The position numbers and the translations under genes were made by a program. Below the pieces are notes generated by a model. That model was not told where the DNA came from. It ran no database searches and saw only the letters and a program-made list of their open reading frames with translations. A DNA stretch of 64,000 bases from Vandammella animalimorsus (GTDB lineage: Bacteria > Pseudomonadota > Gammaproteobacteria > Burkholderiales > Burkholderiaceae_C): the NCBI RefSeq assembly GCF_002285285.1, contig NZ_NSJF01000002.1:620001-684000 (forward strand), given 5' to 3'. Every line of letters starts with the position of its first letter. The first letter of the stretch is position 1. This document shows positions 25,875-34,992 of this stretch, one piece after another.

Positions 25875-27458
25875 ATGGCTTTGAAGAAACGTGTGTTGGC
25901 TGCTTCGGTGGCGGTTGCAGTGTTGGCGGCGTTGCCCGTGGCCCATGCCAAAACGCTGCGCTGGAGCAGCCAGGGCGATATCACCAGCTGGGACATCCAC
26001 TCGCAGAACAATGCATTGAACAATAGCGTTCATGCCATGGTGTATGAAAGCCTGACTTACTACAACAGTGAGACTTTCGAAGTGGAGCCCTTGCTGGCTG
26101 TTTCCTGGGAGGAGGTCTCTCCTACACAGGTGCGCTTCAAGCTGCGCGAAGGGGTCAAGTTCTCTGATGGCACGCCGTTCACGGCCGACGACGCTGTGTT
26201 CTCGATCCAGCGAGCCATGGCGCCGACTTCGAACCTGGCTGTTTTTGCCAACAGCATTGAGCGTGCAGAAAAGGTCGATGAACACACCATGGATTTGCAC
26301 CTGAAGGCTGTCAACCCGATTCTGACGCGCCAACTCACGGAGCTGCGCATGATGAGCAAGGCCTGGGCTGAGAAGAACAACTCCGTGGCCCCGAAGGATA
26401 TGAAAGGTGCGGATGAAAACTTTGCGCACCGCAATGCCCTGGGCACCGGCCCCTACGTGCTGGAGTCTTGGCAGCCTGACACGCGCATGGTGCTCAAGCG
26501 CAACCCGAACTGGTGGGGCAAGATGCCCGGCAATGTCACGGAAGTCATCTATCAGCCCATTGGCTCGGCGGCAACACGCATGGCCGCGCTGCTGTCGGGT
26601 GAGGTGGATTTCGTGCTCGACCCCACGCCGCAAGACCTGCCGCGCCTGCGCAAGACGCCCAGCCTGAAGGTGGTGGACGGCATTGAGAACCGCACCATCT
26701 TCTTTGGCATGGACCAGCACCGTGATGAGCTGCCTGGCTCCAACATCAAGGGCAAGAACCCCTTGAAGGAAGTCAAAGTGCGCCAGGCGCTCTACCAGGC
26801 CATTGACATCAACACCATCGTGAAGAACAGCTTGCGTGGCCTTGGCCAGCCGGCCGGCACGCTGGTGGCGCCCATGGTCAACGGCTACACCAAGGAGCTA
26901 GACCAACGCTTGCCTTACGACGTGGCCGCTGCCAAGAAGTTGCTCGAAGAAGCCGGCTACCCTAACGGCTTCGAGGTGGACTTCGCCTGCCCGAACAACC
27001 GCTACATTGGCGATGAGGCCATTTGCCAGGCCGTCACGGCCATGTGGGCACGCATTGGCGTTAAGGCCAAACTGCGCACGCAGCCCACGGCAACCTATTT
27101 CCCGATGATTCAGCGCCATGAGGCCAGTATCTACATGCTGGGCTGGGGGGTGCCAACCTTTGATGCCATGTACTCCCTGCAGTCGCTGGTGCGCACCAAG
27201 GCAACAGGTGCCGATGGCAACTACAACGTGGGGCGCTATAGCAACAGCGAGGCCGATCGCCTGATTGACGCTGCCAAGGCAGAAGGCGATCCGGCCAAGC
27301 GCACGGAGTTGCTGAGCCAGGCACTGAAGGTTTCCAACGACACCGTGTCGCACCTGCCCCTGCACAACCAGATCATCCCCTGGGTGATGAAAAAGAACGT
27401 CAGCGTGGTGCACCGTGCGGACAACCGCCTGGACATGCGCCGCGTGGTGGTTGAATAA
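25875..27458 (+). CDS. ABC peptide transporter, periplasmic solute-binding protein (family 5)
   Basis: 527 residues with a Sec signal (MALKKRVLAASVAVAVLAALPVAHA). The family 5 extracellular binding protein pattern is clear: LLAVSWEEVSPTQVRFKLR, GVKFSDGTPFTADDAVFSI, ALGTGPYVLESWQPDTRMVL and VRQALYQAIDINTIV. Such proteins capture di/oligopeptides, nickel or related ligands. A good ribosome site CAGGAG precedes the ATG. It heads a Dpp-like operon with two permeases and two ATPases. The exact ligand is not evident. Confidence 0.92.
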   Translation: MALKKRVLAASVAVAVLAALPVAHAKTLRWSSQGDITSWDIHSQNNALNNSVHAMVYESLTYYNSETFEVEPLLAVSWEEVSPTQVRFKLREGVKFSDGTPFTADDAVFSIQRAMAPTSNLAVFANSIERAEKVDEHTMDLHLKAVNPILTRQLTELRMMSKAWAEKNNSVAPKDMKGADENFAHRNALGTGPYVLESWQPDTRMVLKRNPNWWGKMPGNVTEVIYQPIGSAATRMAALLSGEVDFVLDPTPQDLPRLRKTPSLKVVDGIENRTIFFGMDQHRDELPGSNIKGKNPLKEVKVRQALYQAIDINTIVKNSLRGLGQPAGTLVAPMVNGYTKELDQRLPYDVAAAKKLLEEAGYPNGFEVDFACPNNRYIGDEAICQAVTAMWARIGVKAKLRTQPTATYFPMIQRHEASIYMLGWGVPTFDAMYSLQSLVRTKATGADGNYNVGRYSNSEADRLIDAAKAEGDPAKRTELLSQALKVSNDTVSHLPLHNQIIPWVMKKNVSVVHRADNRLDMRRVVVE

Positions 27459-27485
27459 GCCCAGAGTCTGTTGGCCGCTTCTGCG

Positions 27486-27523
27486 AAACCTCGCCGAGCT
27501 GTTTGGCTTGGCGGGGTTTTGCT
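27486..27523 (+). terminator. Terminator or attenuator after the solute-binding protein gene
   Basis: A 14-bp stem with two G-U pairs (aaacctcgccgagc at 27486-27499 and gcttggcggggttt at 27506-27519), a 6-base loop and a T-rich end. Placed just after the first gene of the operon, it would make the binding protein mRNA more abundant than the downstream transporter mRNA, a common arrangement. Confidence 0.75.
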
Positions 27524-27745
27524 TGATGTGGGCGCGACTGCCGCGAGATCTCCCGCACGAGCTTTCGCTTGTGCAGGCAGGGTTCATGCACTTCTACAGC
27601 GCTTTGAAGCCAGTCGCAAAGTGTGGCTTGGGCGGATGGCTGTGCGCTGGCCGGTGATGCCTGCTACGCTATCACCCCTTGCGCGTCCGGGGATTGCCCA
27701 GTTTTGTTTTTGCAGGCAGTGCCTATCGCCATCGATACCGCCCAA

Positions 27746-27797
27746 GATGAGGTATTGCGGATAGCCAGTAAAGGCTGAGTATCCGGAATACCTCATC
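27746..27797. repeat. Long imperfect palindrome between binding-protein and permease genes
   Basis: gatgaggtattgcggata (27746-27763) and tatccggaatacctcatc (27780-27797) are complementary at 17 of 18 positions around a 16-base spacer. It lies in a 519-base stretch (27459-27977) with no gene I can support. It may be an operator for an internal promoter or a small mobile repeat; it is unlike the other two repeat families here. Confidence 0.7.
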
Positions 27798-27977
27798 ACG
27801 ACGACGATTGTCGGGTGCGCTGGCTTGGGGCGCCTGTTTGTGACCGCTCCAGCAGTTGGCACGCGAACTTCACTTGACACTGCCATGATTGGCCTGCGCG
27901 CATCTAGCATCTAGCGCGTGATGCCAGGCTACGCCAGCAGCGCATGCTGCGATGACATCCATACCCCCTCGATTCGA

Positions 27978-28958
27978 ATGCTTGTCTTCATTCTCCGCCG
28001 CTTGATTCAGGCCATTGTGGTGATGGTCTCCGTCGCGTTCATTGCCTTCATGCTGTTTCAGTATGTGGGCGATCCGGTGTATGCCATGCTGGGTCAGGAC
28101 GCAACGCCCGAGCAAATCAGCGCATTGCGCGCCGATCTAGGGCTGGACAAGCCCTTTTTCGTGCAGTTCTGGCACTTTCTCGTCAATGCCGTGCAGGGGG
28201 ATTTTGGCTTGAGCCTGCGCCAAGGGGTGAAGGTCTCGGCGCTGATTGCCGAGCGCTTTCCGGCCACACTGGAGCTGGCGCTGGTGGCTGCTGTGCTGGC
28301 GCTGGTGGTGGGCGTGCCCATGGGCGTTTATGCAGCGCTGCGCCGTGGCAGCTTCATGAGCCAGGTGTTCATGACAATTTCGCTGCTGGGCGTGTCGTTG
28401 CCGACTTTCTTAATCGGCATCTTATTGATTCTGGTGTTTTCCGTAACCCTGGGCTGGTTCCCCAGTTTTGGGCGCGGCCCGGTCACCGAGCTGGGCTGGT
28501 GGTCCACTGGCTTGCTCAGCGCCAAGGGGTGGCATCACATCACGCTGCCAGCCATTACTCTGGCGATCTTCCAGCTCACGCTCATCATGCGTCTGGTGCG
28601 CGCCGAAATGCTCGAAGTTCTGCGCACCGACTACATCAAGTTCGCTCGTGCCCGCGGCCTGCACAACCGCGCCATTTATTTCGGCCATGCTCTGAAGAAC
28701 ACTTTGGTGCCCGTGATCACCATCACTGGTCTGCAGCTGGGCGGCCTGATTGCGTTTGCCATCATCACTGAGACAGTGTTCCAGTGGCCGGGCATGGGTC
28801 TGCTGTTCATCCAGGCCGTGACTTTTGCCGATGTGCCGGTAATGGCCGCCTATCTGTGCCTGATCGCGCTGATTTTTGTCGTGATCAACCTGATTGTGGA
28901 CTTGCTGTACTTCGTGGTTGACCCCAGGCTGCGGGTGGAGAAGTCGGCGGGCCATTAG
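27978..28958 (+). CDS. ABC peptide transporter permease, DppB-like
   Basis: 326 residues, six membrane helices. The N-terminus LVFILRRLIQAIVVMVSVAFIAFML and the cytoplasmic EAA-type loop (VRAEMLEVLRTDYIKFARAR, then GLHNRAIYFGHALKNTLVPV) are the classic DppB/OppB pattern. I chose the ATG at 27978 in place of 27918 because family members begin directly with the first helix. A dispersed palindromic repeat starts at its stop codon and separates it from the second permease. Confidence 0.93.
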   Translation: MLVFILRRLIQAIVVMVSVAFIAFMLFQYVGDPVYAMLGQDATPEQISALRADLGLDKPFFVQFWHFLVNAVQGDFGLSLRQGVKVSALIAERFPATLELALVAAVLALVVGVPMGVYAALRRGSFMSQVFMTISLLGVSLPTFLIGILLILVFSVTLGWFPSFGRGPVTELGWWSTGLLSAKGWHHITLPAITLAIFQLTLIMRLVRAEMLEVLRTDYIKFARARGLHNRAIYFGHALKNTLVPVITITGLQLGGLIAFAIITETVFQWPGMGLLFIQAVTFADVPVMAAYLCLIALIFVVINLIVDLLYFVVDPRLRVEKSAGH

Positions 28959-29110
28959 GGGTTTTGAGATTTGGTTTGCGTCAAGGCGAAAGCTGCAGAT
29001 GCAAGGCAAAAACGCGCGCAAGGCCTGAACACCTTGCAAGCGTTTACGACGTGGCAGTTGCGGGTTTTGACCGAAAGCACCACTGCAACACTCAATCTCA
29101 ACAACCCCTA
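28958..29110 (-). repeat. Dispersed palindromic repeat, family 1, copy A
   Basis: About 153 bases filling most of the gap between the two permease genes. Ends are inverted: ggggttttgagatt at the left and aatctcaacaacccc at the right, alike except for one base. On the minus strand it aligns along its full length with 42551-42716 at roughly 75-80 percent by eye (for example gttgttgagattgagtg and cgcttgcaaggtgt). It has an internal stem around aaacgcttgcaaggtg. No coding potential. The remainder of the gap up to 29226 shows nothing else. Confidence 0.8.
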
Positions 29111-29226
29111 AGCCACCCAGTACCAATGCGGCGCACGCATCGGACAAGAAAAACCAGATGTCTGGCTGCTGCGCCATTGCAACTGGCGCACCTGGCAAAT
29201 TGCAATTCGTTTGATTCAAACACACG

Positions 29227-30156
29227 ATGACTGACCCTGCTTCCCGTTCCAACTTTCTGGCCCGCTGGTGGCACAGCGATGTGGGCTACAGCTTTCGCCA
29301 TTCGCCCCTGGCCATCGTCGCGGCTTTGATTGCGCTGGTGTGCGTGTTCTGCTCCTTGTTTGCGGGCTGGGTGGCGCCACACAACCCGCTGGACGTGAGC
29401 ACGCTGGAGCTGGGCGATGCGCGCCTGCCGCCCGCATGGATCGAGGGCGGCAGCACCAAGTACCTGCTGGGCACGGACGACCAGGGGCGCGATATCTTCT
29501 CGGCCCTGATCTATGGCGCGCGCATCTCGCTGGTCGTGGGCATCAGCTCGGTGCTGCTGTCCCTGCTGCTGGGCGTCACGCTGGGTTTGGTGGCCGGCTT
29601 CAAGGGCGGCTGGGTGGATGCCGTGTTGATGCGCATCTCGGACGTGATGCTGTCCTTCCCAGCCATTCTGATTGCGCTGCTCATCGCGGGTGTTGGGCGC
29701 GCCGTGTTTCCCAATGCGGGCGATACCCTGGCCTTTGGCGTGCTGGTGCTGTCGATTGCGTTGACCGGCTGGGTGCAGTACGCGCGCACGGTGCGCGGCT
29801 CCACATTGGTTGAGCGCGGCAAGGAATACGTGCAGGCCGCCCGCGTGACGGGCGTGCCTTCGGTGCGCATCATGCGCAAGCACGTACTGCCCAACGTCAT
29901 GGGCCCGGTGCTGGTGTTGGCCACCATTCAGGTTGCCACGGCCATCATCACCGAAGCCACGTTGTCCTTCCTGGGGGTGGGCGCGCCGCCGACCTCGCCT
30001 TCGCTGGGCACCCTGATCCGCGTCGGCAACGACTTCCTGTTTTCCGGCGAGTGGTGGATCACCATCTTCCCGGGCCTGATGCTGGTGCTCATTGCGTTGT
30101 CAGTGAACCTGCTGGGCGACTGGCTGCGCGATGCGCTCAACCCGCGGCTGCGCTGA
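29227..30156 (+). CDS. ABC peptide transporter permease, DppC-like
   Basis: 309 residues, six helices. The N-terminal OppC_N segment (SDVGYSFRHSPLAIVAALIALV) and the LLGTDDQGRDIFSALIYGARISL motif are diagnostic of DppC/OppC. The EAA loop is at EYVQAARVTGVPSVRIMRKH. It pairs with the DppB-like permease to form the channel. The ribosome site before ATG is weak and lies just past the inserted repeat. Confidence 0.93.
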   Translation: MTDPASRSNFLARWWHSDVGYSFRHSPLAIVAALIALVCVFCSLFAGWVAPHNPLDVSTLELGDARLPPAWIEGGSTKYLLGTDDQGRDIFSALIYGARISLVVGISSVLLSLLLGVTLGLVAGFKGGWVDAVLMRISDVMLSFPAILIALLIAGVGRAVFPNAGDTLAFGVLVLSIALTGWVQYARTVRGSTLVERGKEYVQAARVTGVPSVRIMRKHVLPNVMGPVLVLATIQVATAIITEATLSFLGVGAPPTSPSLGTLIRVGNDFLFSGEWWITIFPGLMLVLIALSVNLLGDWLRDALNPRLR

Positions 30157-30221
30157 TGCAGGCAGGCGGTGCAGCGCCCTGGGCGGCCGGGCGCTGAAGA
30201 GAAGAATAAGGAGTAGTCCCC

Positions 30222-31214
30222 ATGAGCTTATTGCAAGTGAAAAACCTGGTGGTGGAGTTCCCCAACCGCCACGGCGTTTTGCGTGCGCTGGACAACGTCT
30301 CGTTTGACATCGCCCCGGGTGAAATCCTGGGTGTGGTGGGTGAATCGGGAGCGGGCAAATCGCTCACCGGCGCCTCCATCATTGGCTTGCTGGAACCGCC
30401 TGGGCGCGTGGCTGGCGGCCAGATCTGGCTGGATGGGCAGCGCATCGACCAGCTCACGCAGGAGCAGATGCGCCCCATTCGTGGGCGGCACATTGGCGCC
30501 ATCTTCCAGGATCCGCTGACCTCGCTGAACCCGCTGTACACCGTGGGGCGCCAGCTGGTGGAAACCATCGTCACGCACTTGCCGGTCTCTGCCAAGGAGG
30601 CGCGCCAGCGCGCCATTGCGCTGCTCAAGGACACGGGCATCCCCGCTGCCGAGGAGCGCATCGACCACTACCCGCACCAGTTCTCCGGCGGTATGCGCCA
30701 GCGCGTGGTGATTGCCCTGGCGCTGGCGGCCGAGCCCAAGCTCATCGTCGCTGACGAGCCCACCACGGCGCTGGATGTGTCCATCCAGGCGCAGATCATC
30801 GGCCTGCTCAAGCGCATCTGCAAGGAGCGCGGCGCGGCTGTGATGCTCATCACGCACGACATGGGCGTGATTGCCGAAACCTGTGATCGCGTGGCCGTGA
30901 TGTATGCCGGGCGCGTGGCAGAGATCGGCCCGGTGCACGAAGTCATCAACCATCCTGCCCATCCGTACACGCGCGGGCTCATGGCCTCTATCCCAGATAT
31001 GGACATGGACCGCGAGCGCCTCAACCAGATCGACGGCGCCATGCCGCGCCTGAATGCCATCCCGGCGGGCTGCGCCTTCAACCCGCGCTGCCCCCAGGCA
31101 TTCGAGCGCTGCTACCGCGAGCGCCCGGAGCTGCAGCCCGCCGGCGCTACCCATGCCGCCTGCTGGTTGGCCACCGCCCAGCCAGCCGCCACCCACGAGA
31201 CGGAGACCGTATGA
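30222..31214 (+). CDS. ABC peptide transporter ATP-binding protein, DppD-like
   Basis: 330 residues. Walker A GESGAGKSLTG, signature FSGGMRQRVVIALALA, Walker B LIVADEPTTALD and the H-loop ITHDMG are intact. The C-terminal oligo_HPY region with NPRCPQAFERC carries the cysteine cluster seen in Dpp/Opp ATPases, a possible Fe-S site. A strong AAGGAG ribosome site precedes it. The stop overlaps the next gene by ATGA. Confidence 0.94.
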   Translation: MSLLQVKNLVVEFPNRHGVLRALDNVSFDIAPGEILGVVGESGAGKSLTGASIIGLLEPPGRVAGGQIWLDGQRIDQLTQEQMRPIRGRHIGAIFQDPLTSLNPLYTVGRQLVETIVTHLPVSAKEARQRAIALLKDTGIPAAEERIDHYPHQFSGGMRQRVVIALALAAEPKLIVADEPTTALDVSIQAQIIGLLKRICKERGAAVMLITHDMGVIAETCDRVAVMYAGRVAEIGPVHEVINHPAHPYTRGLMASIPDMDMDRERLNQIDGAMPRLNAIPAGCAFNPRCPQAFERCYRERPELQPAGATHAACWLATAQPAATHETETV

Positions 31215-32308
31215 CCGACGCCCTGATTGCCACTTCAGCAGCGGCCGCGCCGCAGGCCGAGGTTGCCAACTCCGAAAGCACTGCCCAACCTTTGGTGCGC
31301 GTGCACGATCTGGCGCGTACTTTCGATGTCTCGGCCCCCTGGCTCAACCGCGTCATCGAGCGCAAGCCCAAGACTTTTTTGCACGCTGTCGATGGCGTGA
31401 GCTTTGAGATCGCCAAGGGCAAAACCCTGGCGCTGGTGGGCGAGTCCGGTTGTGGCAAAAGCACCGTTGCGCGCCTGCTGGTGGGCCTGTACCCGCCCAC
31501 GCGCGGCCAGTTTTTGTTTGACGGGCAGGATGCGCATCAGGCTTACCGCTCTGCCGGCGCCGAGCGCATTCGCCGGCGCATCCAGATGATTTTTCAGGAC
31601 CCTTACGCCAGCCTGAACCCGCGCTGGCTGGTCGAGGACATCATTGCCGAGCCGCTGCGTGAGCACGGCATGATGAAAAACCGCGAGCAGCTGCGCCAGC
31701 GCGTAGGTGAGTTGCTGCAATCGGTGGGCTTGAGCGCGCAGGACATGAGCAAGTACCCGCACCAGTTCTCTGGCGGCCAGCGCCAACGCATCTCGATTGC
31801 GCGCGCCTTGGCCACCGAGCCTGAGTTCCTGGTGTGTGACGAGCCCACCAGCGCGCTGGACGTGTCGGTGCAGGCGCAGGTGCTCAACATCATGAAAGAC
31901 CTGCAGCAGGCGCGCCAGCTGACTTATTTGTTCATCTCGCACAACCTGGCCGTGGTGCGCCACGTCAGCGACCAGGTGGGCGTGATGTACCTGGGGCGCA
32001 TCGTCGAGCTGGCCGACAAGAAAGACCTGTTCGAGCGGCCGCTGCATCCCTACACGCGCATGCTGCTCGATGCCATTCCCAAAATGCACGACACAGGCAA
32101 GGCGCGCACGCCAGTGCAGGGCGAGGTGCCCAACCCGCTGAACCCGCCCAAAGGTTGCGCCTTCAACCCGCGCTGCCCGCACGCCAACGAGCGCTGCCGC
32201 ACCGAGCGCCCCGTCATGCTGCGTGTGGGCAATGCCCAGGTGGCCTGCCATGCCGTGCAGGAAGGCCGCTTGAATATCCAGACCGAGCAGGCCCCGGCGA
32301 TGGCCTGA
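31211..32308 (+). CDS. ABC peptide transporter ATP-binding protein, DppF-like
   Basis: 365 residues. Walker A GESGCGKSTVARLL, signature FSGGQRQRISIARALA, Walker B FLVCDEPTSALD and the H-loop ISHNLAVV are intact. The C-terminal NPRCPHANERC motif matches the DppD-like partner. The HDLARTFDVSAPWLNR start with an extra loop before the Walker A motif is typical of DppF/OppF. It closes the operon and is followed by a terminator at 32327. Confidence 0.94.
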   Translation: MTDALIATSAAAAPQAEVANSESTAQPLVRVHDLARTFDVSAPWLNRVIERKPKTFLHAVDGVSFEIAKGKTLALVGESGCGKSTVARLLVGLYPPTRGQFLFDGQDAHQAYRSAGAERIRRRIQMIFQDPYASLNPRWLVEDIIAEPLREHGMMKNREQLRQRVGELLQSVGLSAQDMSKYPHQFSGGQRQRISIARALATEPEFLVCDEPTSALDVSVQAQVLNIMKDLQQARQLTYLFISHNLAVVRHVSDQVGVMYLGRIVELADKKDLFERPLHPYTRMLLDAIPKMHDTGKARTPVQGEVPNPLNPPKGCAFNPRCPHANERCRTERPVMLRVGNAQVACHAVQEGRLNIQTEQAPAMA

Positions 32309-32326
32309 TCTGGTCTGTGCGTGCGG

Positions 32327-32352
32327 GCGGGCCTTCCAGGCCCGCTTTCGCT
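32327..32352 (+). terminator. Terminator of the peptide uptake operon
   Basis: A 7-bp all-GC stem (gcgggcc at 32327-32333, ggcccgc at 32339-32345) with a 5-base loop and the tail tttcgctt, 19 bases after the last ATPase gene. Confidence 0.75.
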
Positions 32353-32460
32353 TGTACGCAGGCTTGCAACTCTTACAGCAGCCGTGGCGACCCATGCCAG
32401 GGGCTTACCGAGAATCGGGGCCGTTGCGGCGTTGTGCCCTGCATCTATCCCCATTTGCCC

Positions 32461-34992
32461 ATGTCTGAAAAGCCTGTTCCCCTCCCCGCTGCCGCGCCCA
32501 GCGCCCAGCCGCACCGACCCGCTGAAATGCTTCGGCATGGCGATGTGCCCGAGCAAGCCGCGCTGGCGCAGCTGGCCGCTTTGGTGCCGGGCCTGCGCGC
32601 CGCCACTGTGCTGGTCATTGGCGCGGCCATCATTTGCGCGCTGTATTTCGGGCGTGAATTGCTGATTCCGCTGGCTTTGGCGATCTTGTTGGGCTTCTTG
32701 CTCGATCCGCTGGTGCGCAGGCTCAAGCGCTGGGGCCTGCCACGCATGGCGGCCATCGTGCTGGTGGTGGCCGTAGTGCTCGGCGGCCTGGGTGGCCTGG
32801 GCGCATACCTTGGCCAGCAACTGGCTGCGCTGGGTGAAAGCCTGCCCCGTTACCAGGTCACGATGAGCGAAAAGCTGCGCGGGCTGAGCGCTTCTGTCGA
32901 GGGGGCGGGCATGTTCGATAGGCTCACGAGCGCCCTTCAGGATTTGCATCGCGATATCGCTGGTCAAGGGGCTGAGCCCGCGTCTGGAGAGCCTGGGGGG
33001 GCTGCGCAAGCAGCGCCCGAGCAGACTGTGCAACAAGTGCAGGTGGTGCCTGCGCCGCCCACGAACGTGCAGCTGGCGCAGACTTGGCTGCTGCGCATCA
33101 GCGAGCCGCTGCTCATGGCCGGCATCGTGATTTTGTTCGTGGTGTTGATCCTGCTGGACCGCGATGCGCTGCGCGATCGCCTGCTGCGGCTGATGGGCGG
33201 CAACCTCAACATGGCCACGGAGGCGCTGGACGACGCCTCGCAGCGCATCGGCAAATACCTGCGCATGCAGCTCATCGTCAACATCACCTACGGCGTGCCG
33301 CTGGCGGCCGGGCTGTGGCTGATCGGCGTGCCTGGGGCGTTGCTGTGGGGCGTGGTCGCGGCGCTGATGCGATATGTGCCCTATGCAGGCCCGGCCTTGG
33401 CGGCCATTTTCCCTGTGGCGCTGGCCTTCGCCGTCGAGCCAGGCTGGAGCATGCTGATCTGGACGGTGGCGCTGATCCTGGCGCTGGAGCTGATCAGCAA
33501 CAACATCGTCGAGCCCTGGCTGTACGGTGAAAGCACCGGCCTGTCCACGCTGGCCATCATCGTCTCGGCCACATTCTGGACGGCGCTGTGGGGGCCGATC
33601 GGACTGATCCTGGCCACGCCGCTGTCGGTCTGCCTGCTGGTGTTGGGGCGCACCATCCCTGCGCTGCACTTTCTGGAAGTGCTGCTGGGCAGCGAGCCGG
33701 TGCTGACGCCTGCGCAACGCCTGTACCAGCGCTTGCTGGTCGAAGACGTGGAGACTGCGCTGGAGATTTCGCAACAGACCATCGAAGACAGCATGCCGCG
33801 CTCTGCAGACGACGAGCAGGATCTGCCCCTGGCGCTGGTGCAGTACTACGACTCCGTGCTGCTGCCGTCTCTGCGCCTGTCCAGTCACCTGCACAGCAGC
33901 ATGGCCACGGCCGAGCAGCGTTTTCGCTTCGACAACGGCATGGATGGTCTGCTCGATGAGCTGGCCGATGAATACCCGCCGCCGGCGCACACCCTGGCGC
34001 CTGAAGGCGAAGTGGCCGCTGTGCACTGCCTTGGCTCGCGCTGGGAAGTGGACGCCATGGCCGCTGCAGCCCTGGCGCATGGCCTGCGGCTGTATGGCCA
34101 CACTGCCAGCGTCAGCACCCACGCGCTGGGCGCGCGCGTCGATCTGGCCAGCCTGCCCCAGCTGGACACCTGCCAGGTGCTGTGTCTGGTGGCCTTCAGC
34201 CCGCAGCCACAGGCGCAGATTCGCCACATCAGCCGCCGCATCCGCCGACGCTGGCCACATGTGCGCATCATTGCTTGCGTCTTCAACGCCCCAGGCTTGG
34301 AGCTGACATCGCAGATGGCGCAGCGCCTCTCGGCCGATGAGTTGGTCAACCGCATGCACGAGGTGGTGCTGAGCGTGAACAGCCAGCTTGCCGATGGCGC
34401 GGCGCTGGAGTACATCCCGGCGGCCATCCCCGAGGACGAGGCGCGGCGCCTGCGCGCCCTGCAGCAAAGCGACATGCTGGCCGAAGACAAGCTGGCGCTG
34501 TACCGCGACACGGTGCGCCGAGCCACCAATGCCTTTGCCGTCAAGCATGCGCAAATCTCACTGGTGGGCGAGGACTGGGTGCATACCCCCGGCAGCACCT
34601 TGGCAGAGGTGGATGCGGACCCTGCCAGCACCGGCCTGCCGCGCGCGCAGTCGGTGTGCTCCTACGTCACGCGCAACGGCCAGCCCCTGGTGGTGGAGGA
34701 CGTGCAGCACGACCCGCGCTTTGCCCGCAATCCGGCCTTGAACGAGCAGGGCATTCGCTTTTATGCTGGCGTGCCCCTGCGGGCGCGGCGCGGCGAGGTC
34801 ATCGGCACGTTGTGCCTGATGGACGACGAGCCGCACGACGAAGAAGATGTGGACTTGCAACTGCTGGAACTGATGGCAGGTGAGCTCATGGGCGAACTGC
34901 GCAAGCTGGCGCGCCGCAAGCCCGATGCCCAGCCAGAGCCTGAGACCCCGCCGGAGGATGGGTTGGACGCGCCAGCGACGCAAGCCCTTTGA
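32461..34992 (+). CDS. AI-2E-family membrane permease fused to a C-terminal GAF domain
   Basis: 843 residues, about twice the usual AI-2E transporter. The first ~420 residues are the AI-2E/PerM domain: two N-terminal helices, a cytoplasmic or periplasmic helical stretch, then GVPLAAGLWLIGVPGALLWG, ALMRYVPYAGPALAAIFPV and NNIVEPWLYGESTGLS. Residues about 519-610 (VAAVHCLGSRWEVDAMAA) look like a Rossmann or B12-binding-like domain. Residues about 680-815 form a GAF domain (VCSYVTRNGQPLVVEDV, FYAGVPLRARRGEVIGTLCL). Transport substrate unknown; soluble sensory domains at the C-terminus suggest gating or signalling. A palindromic repeat begins at the stop codon. Confidence 0.85.
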   Translation: MSEKPVPLPAAAPSAQPHRPAEMLRHGDVPEQAALAQLAALVPGLRAATVLVIGAAIICALYFGRELLIPLALAILLGFLLDPLVRRLKRWGLPRMAAIVLVVAVVLGGLGGLGAYLGQQLAALGESLPRYQVTMSEKLRGLSASVEGAGMFDRLTSALQDLHRDIAGQGAEPASGEPGGAAQAAPEQTVQQVQVVPAPPTNVQLAQTWLLRISEPLLMAGIVILFVVLILLDRDALRDRLLRLMGGNLNMATEALDDASQRIGKYLRMQLIVNITYGVPLAAGLWLIGVPGALLWGVVAALMRYVPYAGPALAAIFPVALAFAVEPGWSMLIWTVALILALELISNNIVEPWLYGESTGLSTLAIIVSATFWTALWGPIGLILATPLSVCLLVLGRTIPALHFLEVLLGSEPVLTPAQRLYQRLLVEDVETALEISQQTIEDSMPRSADDEQDLPLALVQYYDSVLLPSLRLSSHLHSSMATAEQRFRFDNGMDGLLDELADEYPPPAHTLAPEGEVAAVHCLGSRWEVDAMAAAALAHGLRLYGHTASVSTHALGARVDLASLPQLDTCQVLCLVAFSPQPQAQIRHISRRIRRRWPHVRIIACVFNAPGLELTSQMAQRLSADELVNRMHEVVLSVNSQLADGAALEYIPAAIPEDEARRLRALQQSDMLAEDKLALYRDTVRRATNAFAVKHAQISLVGEDWVHTPGSTLAEVDADPASTGLPRAQSVCSYVTRNGQPLVVEDVQHDPRFARNPALNEQGIRFYAGVPLRARRGEVIGTLCLMDDEPHDEEDVDLQLLELMAGELMGELRKLARRKPDAQPEPETPPEDGLDAPATQAL

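Noticed and set aside
27471-27764. A 97-codon frame in the gap of the peptide uptake operon
   Set aside because: It runs through the terminator stem and into the palindrome, with no motif and no ribosome site.
32050-34554. An 834-codon open frame on the minus strand
   Set aside because: It is antisense to the AI-2E/GAF gene and shows His/Gln/Arg-rich composition typical of a shadow frame.
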